Positions 51,659-58,708 of a DNA stretch of 64,000 nt are shown piece after piece. This DNA is from Oscillospiraceae bacterium (GTDB lineage Bacteria; Bacillota; Clostridia; Oscillospirales; Oscillospiraceae), in NCBI GenBank assembly GCA_017436955.1, contig JAFSCD010000003.1:62001-126000 (forward strand), written 5' to 3'. Numbering within the stretch: the first letter of the stretch is position 1; each line of letters begins with the position of its first letter. Made by a program: the position numbers and the translations under genes. Under the pieces are notes generated by a model, which saw only the letters and a list, made by a program, of their open reading frames with translations, was not told where the DNA came from and did no database searches.

Positions 51659-51683
51659 AAACCCGGTCACTTGCAGGTACAAT
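51655..51683 (+). promoter_or_regulatory. SigA promoter for the radical-SAM operon
   Basis: TTGAAA (51655-51660), 17 bases, TACAAT (51678-51683), overlapping the end of the protease gene. Confidence 0.78.
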
Positions 51684-51712
51684 AGGTATCAATAAAGAAA
51701 CGAGGTACTGAT

Positions 51713-53548
51713 ATGACCGATTTACTGCACAGAATACTCCCCACGGTGCAAAAGCCTGCCCGCTACACCGGCGGTGAGTTTAATGAAATAAAGAAGGACT
51801 TAAAGGATGTCCGTGTCCGCGTTGCCTTCTGCTTCCCGGATACCTATGAGATCGGTATGTCCAATCTGGGTATGCGGATCCTCTACGGCGTGATGAATCA
51901 GATGGACGGCGTGTGGTGTGAGCGTGTGTTTGCACCCTGGGGCGATATGCAAAAGGCGATGGAAGATAACCATTTGCCGCTGTGGGCGCTGGAAAGTCAG
52001 CACTGCGTAAAGGATTTCGATATGATCGCCTTTACCATCGGCTATGAGATGTGCTACGCCAACATCCTGAATATGCTGCGCCTGTCCGGCGTGCCGATGC
52101 ACAGCAAGGATCGTCAGGGGCTAAAGAACATCGTATTTGCCGGCGGCGTTTGTGCCTACAATCCGGAGCCTCTGGCGGACTATATCGACTTTTTCTCCCT
52201 GGGTGAGGGCGAGGAGATCACCGTCCAGATCGTGTCCTTATATGACCGCGCAAAGGCTGAGAACTGGAGCAAGGATGTATTCCTGCACGAGGTAGCGAAG
52301 ATCCCCGGCGTGTATGTTCCGTCTTTCTACCGCCACGAATATAATGATGATGGCACACTTTCCGCCATCGTGCCGCTGGAGGGCACTCCCAAGACCGTTA
52401 CCAAGCGGATCATCGAGGATCTGGACAGCGCCTACTGGCCCACGAAGATGATCGTACCCTCTACGGAAATCGTACACGACCGTGCCAATCTGGAGGTGTT
52501 CCGGGGCTGTATCCGTGGTTGCCGCTTCTGCCAGGCAGGTTTTTCCTGCCGTCCGGTGCGAAGAAAGAGCGCCGATGTTCTGTACCGCCAGGCAGTAGAA
52601 ACGTTGGAGGACTCCGGCAACAATGAGATCACGCTTTCAAGCCTTTCTACCTCCGATTACCGCCAGCTGCGTGAGCTGACGGATGCGATGATCCCGTATT
52701 GTGAAGCGCATCGTGTGAATCTGTCCGTGCCGTCTTTGCGTGCGGATAATTTCTCCCGGGAGCTGATGCAGAAGCTGCAGACCGTCCGAAAGAGCGGCCT
52801 GACCTTTGCGCCGGAAGCCGGCACACAGCGGCTTCGGGATGTGATCAACAAGAATCTGACGGAAGAAGAGATCCTGACCACCTGCACCAACGCCTTCTCC
52901 GGCGGCTGGAACAATGTAAAGCTGTACTTTATGCTGGGCCTGCCCACGGAGACCGATGAGGATGTGCTGGGCATTGCGGAGCTGGTGTATAAGATCATCA
53001 AGTGCTGGCAGGAGCACGCACAGAACAAGAAGCGGGGTCTGCGTATCCACGTGGCAACCGCCTATTTCGTGCCGAAGCCCCACACGCCCTTCCAGTGGGA
53101 GAAGCAGATCTCACCTGCGGAGTATCTGCGCCGCTGCAAGCTGCTCAAGAGCCATTTTTATTCCAAATCCATTACCTACGACTATCACGCGCCGGATCTG
53201 AGCCGCCTGGAGGCAATTTTCGCCCGTGGCGACCGCAGGCTGGGTGCTGTTATTGAGGAAGCGGTGAAAAACGGCGCGAAGCTGGATGGCTGGGATGAAT
53301 ATTTCAACTACGGCATCTGGTTTGACGCCTTGAAGACCTGCGGCATTGATGCGGATTTCTATACTGTTCGCGGCTACGGCGAAGAGGAGATCCTGCCCTG
53401 GGATACCATTGATGTCGGTATCAGTAAGTGCTTCCTGCTGAAAGAGCGCCGTCAGGCCTACAACGGGAAGATCACCCCGGACTGCCGGGAAGGCTGCGCC
53501 GGCTGCGGCGCCAACTGCCTGCTTCAGGAGGTGAAATGCGATGCCTAG
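51713..53548 (+). CDS. B12-binding-type radical SAM protein, TIGR03960 family
   Basis: A 611-residue protein. The N-terminal part (about 1-230) is a B12-binding-like Rossmann region (DTYEIGMSNLGMRILYG, FSLGEGEE). The radical SAM core starts with EVFRGCIRGCRFCQAGF (CxxxCxxC, near 270) and continues with LSVPSLRAD, TFAPEAGTQRLRDVINK and LYFMLGLPTETDEDV. The C-terminus has a Cys cluster (CREGCAGCGANC) that may hold a second Fe-S site. The family is widespread in Clostridia and always paired with the next gene; the reaction is not known. The start ATG follows CGAGGTACTG. Confidence 0.9.
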   Translation: MTDLLHRILPTVQKPARYTGGEFNEIKKDLKDVRVRVAFCFPDTYEIGMSNLGMRILYGVMNQMDGVWCERVFAPWGDMQKAMEDNHLPLWALESQHCVKDFDMIAFTIGYEMCYANILNMLRLSGVPMHSKDRQGLKNIVFAGGVCAYNPEPLADYIDFFSLGEGEEITVQIVSLYDRAKAENWSKDVFLHEVAKIPGVYVPSFYRHEYNDDGTLSAIVPLEGTPKTVTKRIIEDLDSAYWPTKMIVPSTEIVHDRANLEVFRGCIRGCRFCQAGFSCRPVRRKSADVLYRQAVETLEDSGNNEITLSSLSTSDYRQLRELTDAMIPYCEAHRVNLSVPSLRADNFSRELMQKLQTVRKSGLTFAPEAGTQRLRDVINKNLTEEEILTTCTNAFSGGWNNVKLYFMLGLPTETDEDVLGIAELVYKIIKCWQEHAQNKKRGLRIHVATAYFVPKPHTPFQWEKQISPAEYLRRCKLLKSHFYSKSITYDYHAPDLSRLEAIFARGDRRLGAVIEEAVKNGAKLDGWDEYFNYGIWFDALKTCGIDADFYTVRGYGEEEILPWDTIDVGISKCFLLKERRQAYNGKITPDCREGCAGCGANCLLQEVKCDA

Positions 53549-54200
53549 AGCCTTATTCCAAAAAACCGGAGACGCGGTCTATATGTCCCACCTGGATCTG
53601 ATGCGTGTATTTCAGCGTGCCTTTAAGCGGGCAGGGCTGCATTTGACCCATACCCAGGGCTACAACCCCAGACCTTCCGTTTCTATCGCGCTGCCGCTTT
53701 CTTTAGGCGTTCAGAGCCGCTGTGAGCTGCTGGATTTCGATCTGGAGGGCTGCGATGCATCCTGCGAAGAGATCGCCGGGAAGCTGAACAATGCCCTTGT
53801 GAGCGGTGTGCGCGTTCTTGAGGTGTATCAGGACGGTCGCAAGATCCGGGATCTGGCGCTGCTGGATTGCACGATCACACTTGAATATGACAGCGGCGTG
53901 CCGGAGGATGCCTGTTGCCGCCTTGCCGGGCTGTTTAGCGCGCCTGCGCTTATTGTGGAGAAAAAGGGAAAGAACGGCATCGTGGAGCAGGACATTATCC
54001 CTATGATCCGCAGGCTCACAGTTAATCAGGTCGATGGGAATACCTGCGCGCTGGATGCGCGGATCTGCTGCCAGAATCCTACGCTGAATCCTGCGCAGAT
54101 TGTTGCCGCCATTGAGCGGTATCTGCCGGATTTGAAGCCGGACTTCGCTTTCATTTGCCGAAATGAGATCTATGACGGCAACGAAACTATTTTCAGGTAA
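53541..54200 (+). CDS. DUF2344/TIGR03936 radical-SAM-associated protein
   Basis: A 219-residue soluble protein beginning MPRALFQKTGDAVYMSHLDL, with FQRAFKRAGLHLTHTQGYNPRPSVSIALPLS in pieces typical of DUF2344. It overlaps the radical SAM gene by 8 bases, matching the family's invariant pairing (in some bacteria the two are fused). It is probably the substrate- or RNA-binding partner; ribonuclease G and ribosomal genes often follow in other genomes, though here a small zinc protein does. Confidence 0.88.
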   Translation: MPRALFQKTGDAVYMSHLDLMRVFQRAFKRAGLHLTHTQGYNPRPSVSIALPLSLGVQSRCELLDFDLEGCDASCEEIAGKLNNALVSGVRVLEVYQDGRKIRDLALLDCTITLEYDSGVPEDACCRLAGLFSAPALIVEKKGKNGIVEQDIIPMIRRLTVNQVDGNTCALDARICCQNPTLNPAQIVAAIERYLPDLKPDFAFICRNEIYDGNETIFR

Positions 54201-54210
54201 GGAGAAAATT

Positions 54211-54429
54211 ATGGGAGACTATATTGTTTTGGAAGAATGTCCCTGCTGCCGTGGCACCGGTCTGATCGTCCACGAAGGCGGCTGGAGCGTTCAGGTGGAA
54301 TGCGCCGACTGCGGCAGCCATACGGTGTTCGTGGAATATCAAAACGATGCCGAGAAGAAGGAAGCCGAGCAGAAGGTGGCTATGCTGTGGAATATCGGTA
54401 AAGTCATCAAGGCGAATATCGGCGAATAA
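54211..54429 (+). CDS. Small zinc-ribbon protein, Lar-like fold
   Basis: A 72-residue protein. The start is ATG 54211 behind AAGGAG. Two knuckles, ECPCCRGTG and ECADCGSHT, flank a strand (WSVQVECADCG) and are followed by a helix ending KVAMLWNIGKVI. The spacing and the ending resemble Lar-type restriction-alleviation zinc ribbons, but such ribbons occur in many unrelated small proteins. It lies 10 bases after the DUF2344 gene, so it is probably co-transcribed with it. Confidence 0.7.
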   Translation: MGDYIVLEECPCCRGTGLIVHEGGWSVQVECADCGSHTVFVEYQNDAEKKEAEQKVAMLWNIGKVIKANIGE

Positions 54430-54430
54430 T

Positions 54431-54531
54431 GTGTTATTGCGAGGAGGGCGAAAGCCCGATGTGGCAATCTCCCGGAACGAGGATCATACCGGGGGATTCC
54501 CACGGGCCTTGCGGCCCTCGGAATGACAGTT
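54431..54531. repeat. MITE-like palindromic intergenic element
   Basis: A 100-base element with imperfect terminal inverted repeats of about 40 bases: the left arm TTATTGCGAGGAGGGCGAAA reads on to a GCAATCTCCCGG end, and the right arm's complement reads CATTCCGAGGGCC to AATCCCCCGG. Internal GGGCGAAAGCCC and GGGCCTTGCGGCCC hairpins are present. It resembles short palindromic repeats I associate with gut Clostridia; copy number cannot be seen here. Confidence 0.7.
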
Positions 54532-54574
54532 CTCGCTGGAGTCGAAAATTTTTTGAAAAATCTTGAAAAAAGAC

Positions 54575-54603
54575 TTGCAATTTTCGGCAAGGTGTGCTAA
54601 TAT
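54575..54603 (+). promoter_or_regulatory. SigA promoter for tRNA-Pro(GGG)
   Basis: TTGCAA (54575-54580), 17 bases, TAATAT (54598-54603). Confidence 0.8.
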
Positions 54604-54633
54604 ACTCAAGCGCTGCGGCGCAAAGCTGAATAT

Positions 54634-54710
54634 CCGGGTGTGGCGAAGTTTGGTATCGCGCTTGAATGGGGTTCAAGAGGCCTCGAGTTCGAATCTCGAC
54701 ACTCGGACCA
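54634..54710 (+). tRNA. tRNA-Pro(GGG)
   Basis: A 77-base tRNA. The acceptor CCGGGTG pairs with CACTCGG (one G-U), discriminator A, CCA encoded. The anticodon arm CTTGA-ATGGGGT-TCAAG gives GGG. It is closely related in sequence to tRNA-Pro(CGG) at 50854, which lies 3.7 kb away in opposite orientation. Confidence 0.96.
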
Positions 54711-54748
54711 ATAAAACCGAAAGAGCATCTGCTCTTTCGGTTTTATTA
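54711..54748 (+). terminator. Terminator after tRNA-Pro(GGG)
   Basis: AAAACCGAAAGAGC / GCTCTTTCGGTTTT stem with ATCT loop, then ATTATTTTG. Confidence 0.9.
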
Positions 54749-54763
54749 TTTTGCTTTTAGAAA

Positions 54764-54782
54764 TCGAACTCGAGGCCTCTTG
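54764..54782 (-). repeat. Inverted 19-base copy of tRNA-Pro(GGG) segment
   Basis: TCGAACTCGAGGCCTCTTG is the exact reverse complement of bases 54674-54692 of the tRNA (anticodon-stem 3' side to T loop). Flanks match poorly, so it is a fragment, not a gene. Confidence 0.8.
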
Positions 54783-54786
54783 TATT

Positions 54787-55608
54787 TCAATCCGCCTCGG
54801 CGTCCACCCATTCACCCAATTCGCGGTCGTAATAGCTGCCGGTATAATCATCAACTACCCACTGAACCCAGAGGGTAATGTGCGTTAGCGGATGCCTTAT
54901 CAGTCCACCGCCAGCGCGGAGAGAGCTGATTCCGTTTTTGGAGATTGTCAAACCGAACCCTTCGTCTTTTCCGTCGAAGCGGACGGTGTAGGATATGTTG
55001 TATTCTTCCGTATTGCTGCTATAATCATAATCGGTATAGACCTTTTTAAGGACAAAGGATTCAAGGCCGCCCATTTTTTCAAGGGCTTCGCCACCGTCGC
55101 AGAATTTCTTTAATCCGTCTGCCTCAAAATTTAGTAGGTCATCTTCCTCAAAGAGGTTTCCGCTGAGCAGATCCTTCTTCTCCCGTTCAATATCCCAGTA
55201 AGCGTAAGCCTTAGCATAATCAGCATTTACAAGACAAGTCATAAATTCATTTGCGTATGCCAAAGCTTCCTCCTGCGAAAAATCCGGAGTATACTGGTTG
55301 GACACCCGTTGTTCACCGCGCCAATTTCCAAAAACAAACACGATAGGGAGCATCATAACCGCAAGAATGATCGCTGTTATTGCAATTATCTTTTTCTTTT
55401 TATAACTCTTTTGCAGCTTTTTAAGAGGCTTAATATCGTCCGGCTTTTCTGCTTCGATCACAAAATCGTTGGCCAGATCGCTGATTATCTTTCTGCAATG
55501 GGGACATTCCTGCAAATGCTCTGCGACCAATGCGGTTGTTTCTTCAGAGCAGACCTTGTCATAATACATCGGCAGCAGATCTTCCACTACTTTGCACGAC
55601 AGCTTCAT
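54787..55608 (-). CDS. Zinc-finger anti-sigma factor (zf-HC2) with extracytoplasmic domain
   Basis: A 273-residue single-pass membrane protein. Residues 1-45 form a zf-HC2 anti-sigma domain: LSCKVVEDLLPMYYD, then HLQECPHCRKII (HxxxCxxC). A basic KKLQKSYKKKK stretch precedes one helix (IIAITAIILAVMMLPIVFVF), and about 180 residues outside look like an NTF2-like sensor (EEALAYANEFMTCLVNADYA onward). It overlaps the ECF sigma gene by 4 bases. It would hold the sigma factor inactive until a membrane or wall signal; RseP at 33804 is a candidate protease for release. Confidence 0.88.
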   Translation of the reverse strand: MKLSCKVVEDLLPMYYDKVCSEETTALVAEHLQECPHCRKIISDLANDFVIEAEKPDDIKPLKKLQKSYKKKKIIAITAIILAVMMLPIVFVFGNWRGEQRVSNQYTPDFSQEEALAYANEFMTCLVNADYAKAYAYWDIEREKKDLLSGNLFEEDDLLNFEADGLKKFCDGGEALEKMGGLESFVLKKVYTDYDYSSNTEEYNISYTVRFDGKDEGFGLTISKNGISSLRAGGGLIRHPLTHITLWVQWVVDDYTGSYYDRELGEWVDAEAD

Positions 55609-56081
55609 TTTAACTCCTCCTTGATCATTAATTTTGCCCGGTGATAGGTAACGCGGGCCCAGGTTTCTGTTCTTTCAAACAGCTGCGCAATCTGTTTGAA
55701 GGACAATTCGCCGAAGGTACGCAGAGAAAACACCTCTTTGTAAGGCTCATCCAAACTGTGAAGGATCCTGTGAATCGAGAAAGCTGATTCCCGATCAATA
55801 AAGCGTTCCTCAATGCTGATCTCAGATGGGAGCAGGGAAATGTCGGCATTTGGATCAAAATGCTTGCTCTTTCGGCACAGTGATATGTAGGTGTTTTTGG
55901 CGATCTGACACAGCCAAACGGATATCTTGGATTTTCCGTCAAAGCTGTCCAGCTTTTTCAGCGCCTTATAAAAGGTTTCCTGCGTAATTTCTTCTGCTAA
56001 GACCTCATTTCGGCATAAAGATAGGGAATACCGGTAAACATCCCGAAAATATAAATTGTAGACTTCCTGAAAATCCGACAT
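55605..56081 (-). CDS. ECF-type RNA polymerase sigma factor
   Basis: A 158-residue sigma-70 family factor. The start is ATG 56081 (MSDFQEVYNLYFRDVYRYS) after AAGGTGGTGAGG; an ATG 30 bases upstream lies inside the promoter's -10 region. Region 2 contains YRYSLSLCRNEVLAEEITQETFYKA; region 4 contains LPYKEVFSLR-type sequence EPYKEVFSLRTFGELSFKQIA and TWARVTYHRAK. The short length without regions 1 and 3 defines ECF. Its overlap with the anti-sigma gene ensures balanced synthesis. Base composition is more AT-rich than the neighbouring housekeeping genes. Confidence 0.9.
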   Translation of the reverse strand: MSDFQEVYNLYFRDVYRYSLSLCRNEVLAEEITQETFYKALKKLDSFDGKSKISVWLCQIAKNTYISLCRKSKHFDPNADISLLPSEISIEERFIDRESAFSIHRILHSLDEPYKEVFSLRTFGELSFKQIAQLFERTETWARVTYHRAKLMIKEELK

Positions 56082-56102
56082 GACCTCACCACCTTCGCCT
56101 AT

Positions 56103-56130
56103 ATGACGCAAAGACTTTCACTTTGTTACA
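56103..56130 (-). promoter_or_regulatory. ECF-type promoter for the sigma/anti-sigma operon
   Basis: Minus strand TGTAAC (56125-56130), 16 bases, CGTC (56105-56108). This is the -35/-10 pair used by B. subtilis SigX/SigW-type ECF factors, implying autoregulation. A TATAAT overlaps upstream but lacks a -35. Confidence 0.65.
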
Positions 56131-56182
56131 ATTATAGCAGAAGAAATTTTCCTGCGCCATAGAAAATAATGTTAAAACCGTG

Positions 56183-56210
56183 TTGACTTTATGTTATAAA
56201 ATGTTATAAT
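56183..56210 (+). promoter_or_regulatory. SigA promoter for the DeoR gene with embedded operator
   Basis: TTGACT (56183-56188), 16 bases, TATAAT (56205-56210). ATGTTATAA occurs at 56191 and 56201, with degraded copies at 56169 and 56212, at about 10-base phase through the spacer and -10. Confidence 0.8.
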
Positions 56211-56251
56211 TGTGGTATAAATCCTCATTCTTAACATCAGGAGGACCGCAA

Positions 56252-57001
56252 ATGAATACATTTAGACAATCCCAAATTCGTGATTTTATCGAGAAAAACT
56301 ACGTTGTCACCATCAAGCAGCTGCAGGAGCTGATCCCCAACGTATCCTTAATGACCATTCACCGGGATCTGGATGCTCTTGAGGAGCTGGGCGTGATCGT
56401 CAAGGTCCGCGGCGGCGCCCGTGCGGTGCGGCACAGCGGTGACCTGGGCTTCGACGTGCGTATCCGTGAGAATATTTCCGGCAAGGTGCAGATGGCGGAA
56501 AAGGCAATTGGGCTGATCCGGCAGGGGAGTAGCATCTTCCTTGACGCCAGCACCACAAATCTGATCCTGGCACGGGCACTTCCGGACATTCCCATGAACG
56601 TGATCACCACGGGTCCCAACATCGCAATCGAGCTTTGCAAGCACGCAAATGTGAACATTACACTGTGCTGTGGTACTGTAAACCGCACAAATATGTCACT
56701 TTTCGGACAAAATACGCTGGATATGCTGTCGCAGATGAATATTGATATGGCCTTTGTTGGCGTGTCCGGCTGCAGTGCCGAATCCGGCTTTACCTGCGGT
56801 ACGGAAGGGGATATGGTCATCAAACACGCGGCCATCGCCAAGGCACGCACCAGCATCGCTATGTGCGACCGCACCAAGTTCAGCCGGCTGATGCCCTATA
56901 CCTTCGCCAAGTTCAGCGATGTGGATTATCTGATCACCGACGGTGATGTTCCGGAGGGGATCCGGCAGGCCGCTTTGGCGGAAAATGTGGTAATTCTGTA
57001 A
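56252..57001 (+). CDS. DeoR/GlpR-family transcriptional regulator
   Basis: A 249-residue repressor. The N-terminal winged helix (about 1-55: SQIRDFIEKNYVVTIKQLQ, SLMTIHRDLDALEELG) is followed by the DeoRC sugar-phosphate sensor domain (about 75-230: IFLDASTTNLILARAL, VITTGPNIAIEL, CGTVNRTNMSLFG, AFVGVSGCSAESGFTC and CDRTKFSRLMPYTFA). The ligand is expected to be a phosphorylated sugar or related metabolite. AGGAGG precedes the ATG. It is transcribed ahead of the E2/E1 operon, whose promoter holds the identical operator, so it is likely the operon's regulator and its own. Confidence 0.92.
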   Translation: MNTFRQSQIRDFIEKNYVVTIKQLQELIPNVSLMTIHRDLDALEELGVIVKVRGGARAVRHSGDLGFDVRIRENISGKVQMAEKAIGLIRQGSSIFLDASTTNLILARALPDIPMNVITTGPNIAIELCKHANVNITLCCGTVNRTNMSLFGQNTLDMLSQMNIDMAFVGVSGCSAESGFTCGTEGDMVIKHAAIAKARTSIAMCDRTKFSRLMPYTFAKFSDVDYLITDGDVPEGIRQAALAENVVIL

Positions 57002-57050
57002 GCGGAATCTAATTATTTTCGCGAACCCTTCGGGAAAGTGAAAATAACTA

Positions 57051-57079
57051 TTGACGAAAATGTTATAAAATGTTATAAA
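57051..57079 (+). promoter_or_regulatory. Promoter of the E2/E1 operon with shared DeoR operator
   Basis: TTGACG (57051-57056), 17 bases, TATAAA (57074-57079). ATGTTATAAAATGTTATAA at 57060-57078 is identical to 56191-56209 in the regulator's own promoter. A hairpin TTATTTTC / GAAAATAA (57013-57047) lies upstream. Confidence 0.8.
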
Positions 57080-57116
57080 TATCTGTGGAAAACAATTTTA
57101 AGGAGGAATTATATCT

Positions 57117-58694
57117 ATGGCATCTGCAGTCATTATGCCGAAAGCCGGCATAACCGTAGAAAGCTGCATCATCGGTCAGTGGCAGAAGAAGGTCGGCGAC
57201 CAGATCAAGCTGGGCGACGTCCTGTTCACCTACGAGACCGATAAGGCTAGCTTTGAATGTGAGTCCACTGCTGAAGGCGAACTGTTGGAGATTTTCTTTG
57301 GCGAGGGTGATGAGGTACCCTGCCTGGTAAATGTCTGCGCCATCGGCACCAAGGGCGAGGATTGCTCCGCGCTGCGTGGCGAGGGCGGTGCTGAAGCACC
57401 TGCCGCTCCTGCGGAAGCTGCTCCTGCTCCTGCCGCTACCGAGACCGTTGTGATGGACACCAAGGCTAAGGCCGTTATTATGCCCAAGGCCGGCATCACC
57501 GTGGAAAGCTGCATCATCGGCCAGTGGCTGAAGAAGGTTGGCGATCAGGTCAAGCGCGGCGATGTTCTGTTTACTTATGAAACCGACAAGGCAAGCTTTG
57601 AATGTGAGTCCACCGCTGAAGGTGAGCTGCTGGAGATCTTCTTCGCTGACGGCGAGGAGGTTACCTGCCTTGAGAACGTATGTGCCATCGGTCCTGCCGG
57701 TGAGCCCACTGCCTGCCTGCGTCCCGGCGCAGCCGCCGCACCTGCTGCTGTTGCAGCAGCACCCGCTGCCGCAGCTCCTGTTGCCGCACCTGCCGCAACC
57801 GTGGTCAAGGGCGCACCCGTATCTCCCAGAGCTGCCAAGCTGGCGAAGGCCAAGGGCGTTGACGCCACTCTGGCTGCCGGTACCGGCCCCAGAGGCCGCA
57901 TCATCGAGCGCGATGTGCAGAAGCTGATCGCCGAGGGCGTACCTGCCAAGGCTGCTGTGGCTGCACCTGCGCCTGCTGTTGAGACCGCACCTGCCGCTGC
58001 TGAATATGAGGATGTGAAGTTCAGCGGTATCCGCCGTGCCATCAGCAAGTCCATGCATACCAGCCTGTCCACGATGGCACAGCTGACCCACACCACCTCC
58101 TTTGACGCCACCGCGATCCTGAACTACCGCAAGGCTCTGAAGGCTGCCGGTGGCGAGTATGCCGGCATTACCATCGGCGACATTATTCTGTATGCCGTAT
58201 CCCGTACGCTGCTGAATCATCCCGACCTGAACGCCCACATGCTGGATGAGAACTCCATCCGCAAGTTCAAGCACGTGAACCTGGGCGTTGCAGTTGACAC
58301 CCCCAGAGGTCTGATGGTGCCCACCATCTTCCACGCAGACGAGATGAGCCTGCTGGAGATCTCCAAGGCTGTCAAGCAGCTGGCTGCCGAGTGCCGTGAC
58401 GGCGCCATCAGCCCGGACAAGCTGTCCGGCGGTACCTTCACCGTATCCAACCTGGGTAATATGGGCGTAGAGAGCTTCACTCCCGTTATCAATCCGCCCC
58501 AGACCGGTATCCTGGGCGTTTGCGGCACCATCGACCGTGTCCGCAAGGGCGCTGACGGCTCCATCGAGATCTATCCCGCTATGGGTCTGAGCCTGACCTA
58601 CGATCACCGTGCTGTCGATGGCACGCCCGCCGCACGTTTCCAGAAGGAACTGTGCGCAAATCTGGAAGCATTCATCACACTGCTTGCGAAGTAA
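57117..58694 (+). CDS. 2-oxoacid dehydrogenase E2 acyltransferase with two lipoyl domains
   Basis: A 525-residue dihydrolipoyl acyltransferase. Lipoyl domain 1 (1-80) and 2 (about 118-197) each carry ETDKASFECEST with the lipoylated Lys and are nearly identical, separated by Ala/Pro linkers. A peripheral subunit-binding domain follows (about 235-275: PVSPRAAKLAKAKGVD, GPRGRIIERDV), then the catalytic domain (about 300-525) ending with TYDHRAVDGTPAARF (His/Asp). It transfers an acyl group from the E1 partner to CoA; the acyl group (acetyl, branched-chain or other) cannot be told. AAGGAGG precedes the ATG; E1 follows 14 bases later. No E3 gene is in the window. Confidence 0.92.
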   Translation: MASAVIMPKAGITVESCIIGQWQKKVGDQIKLGDVLFTYETDKASFECESTAEGELLEIFFGEGDEVPCLVNVCAIGTKGEDCSALRGEGGAEAPAAPAEAAPAPAATETVVMDTKAKAVIMPKAGITVESCIIGQWLKKVGDQVKRGDVLFTYETDKASFECESTAEGELLEIFFADGEEVTCLENVCAIGPAGEPTACLRPGAAAAPAAVAAAPAAAAPVAAPAATVVKGAPVSPRAAKLAKAKGVDATLAAGTGPRGRIIERDVQKLIAEGVPAKAAVAAPAPAVETAPAAAEYEDVKFSGIRRAISKSMHTSLSTMAQLTHTTSFDATAILNYRKALKAAGGEYAGITIGDIILYAVSRTLLNHPDLNAHMLDENSIRKFKHVNLGVAVDTPRGLMVPTIFHADEMSLLEISKAVKQLAAECRDGAISPDKLSGGTFTVSNLGNMGVESFTPVINPPQTGILGVCGTIDRVRKGADGSIEIYPAMGLSLTYDHRAVDGTPAARFQKELCANLEAFITLLAK

Positions 58695-58708
58695 GGAGGA
58701 AATAGAAA

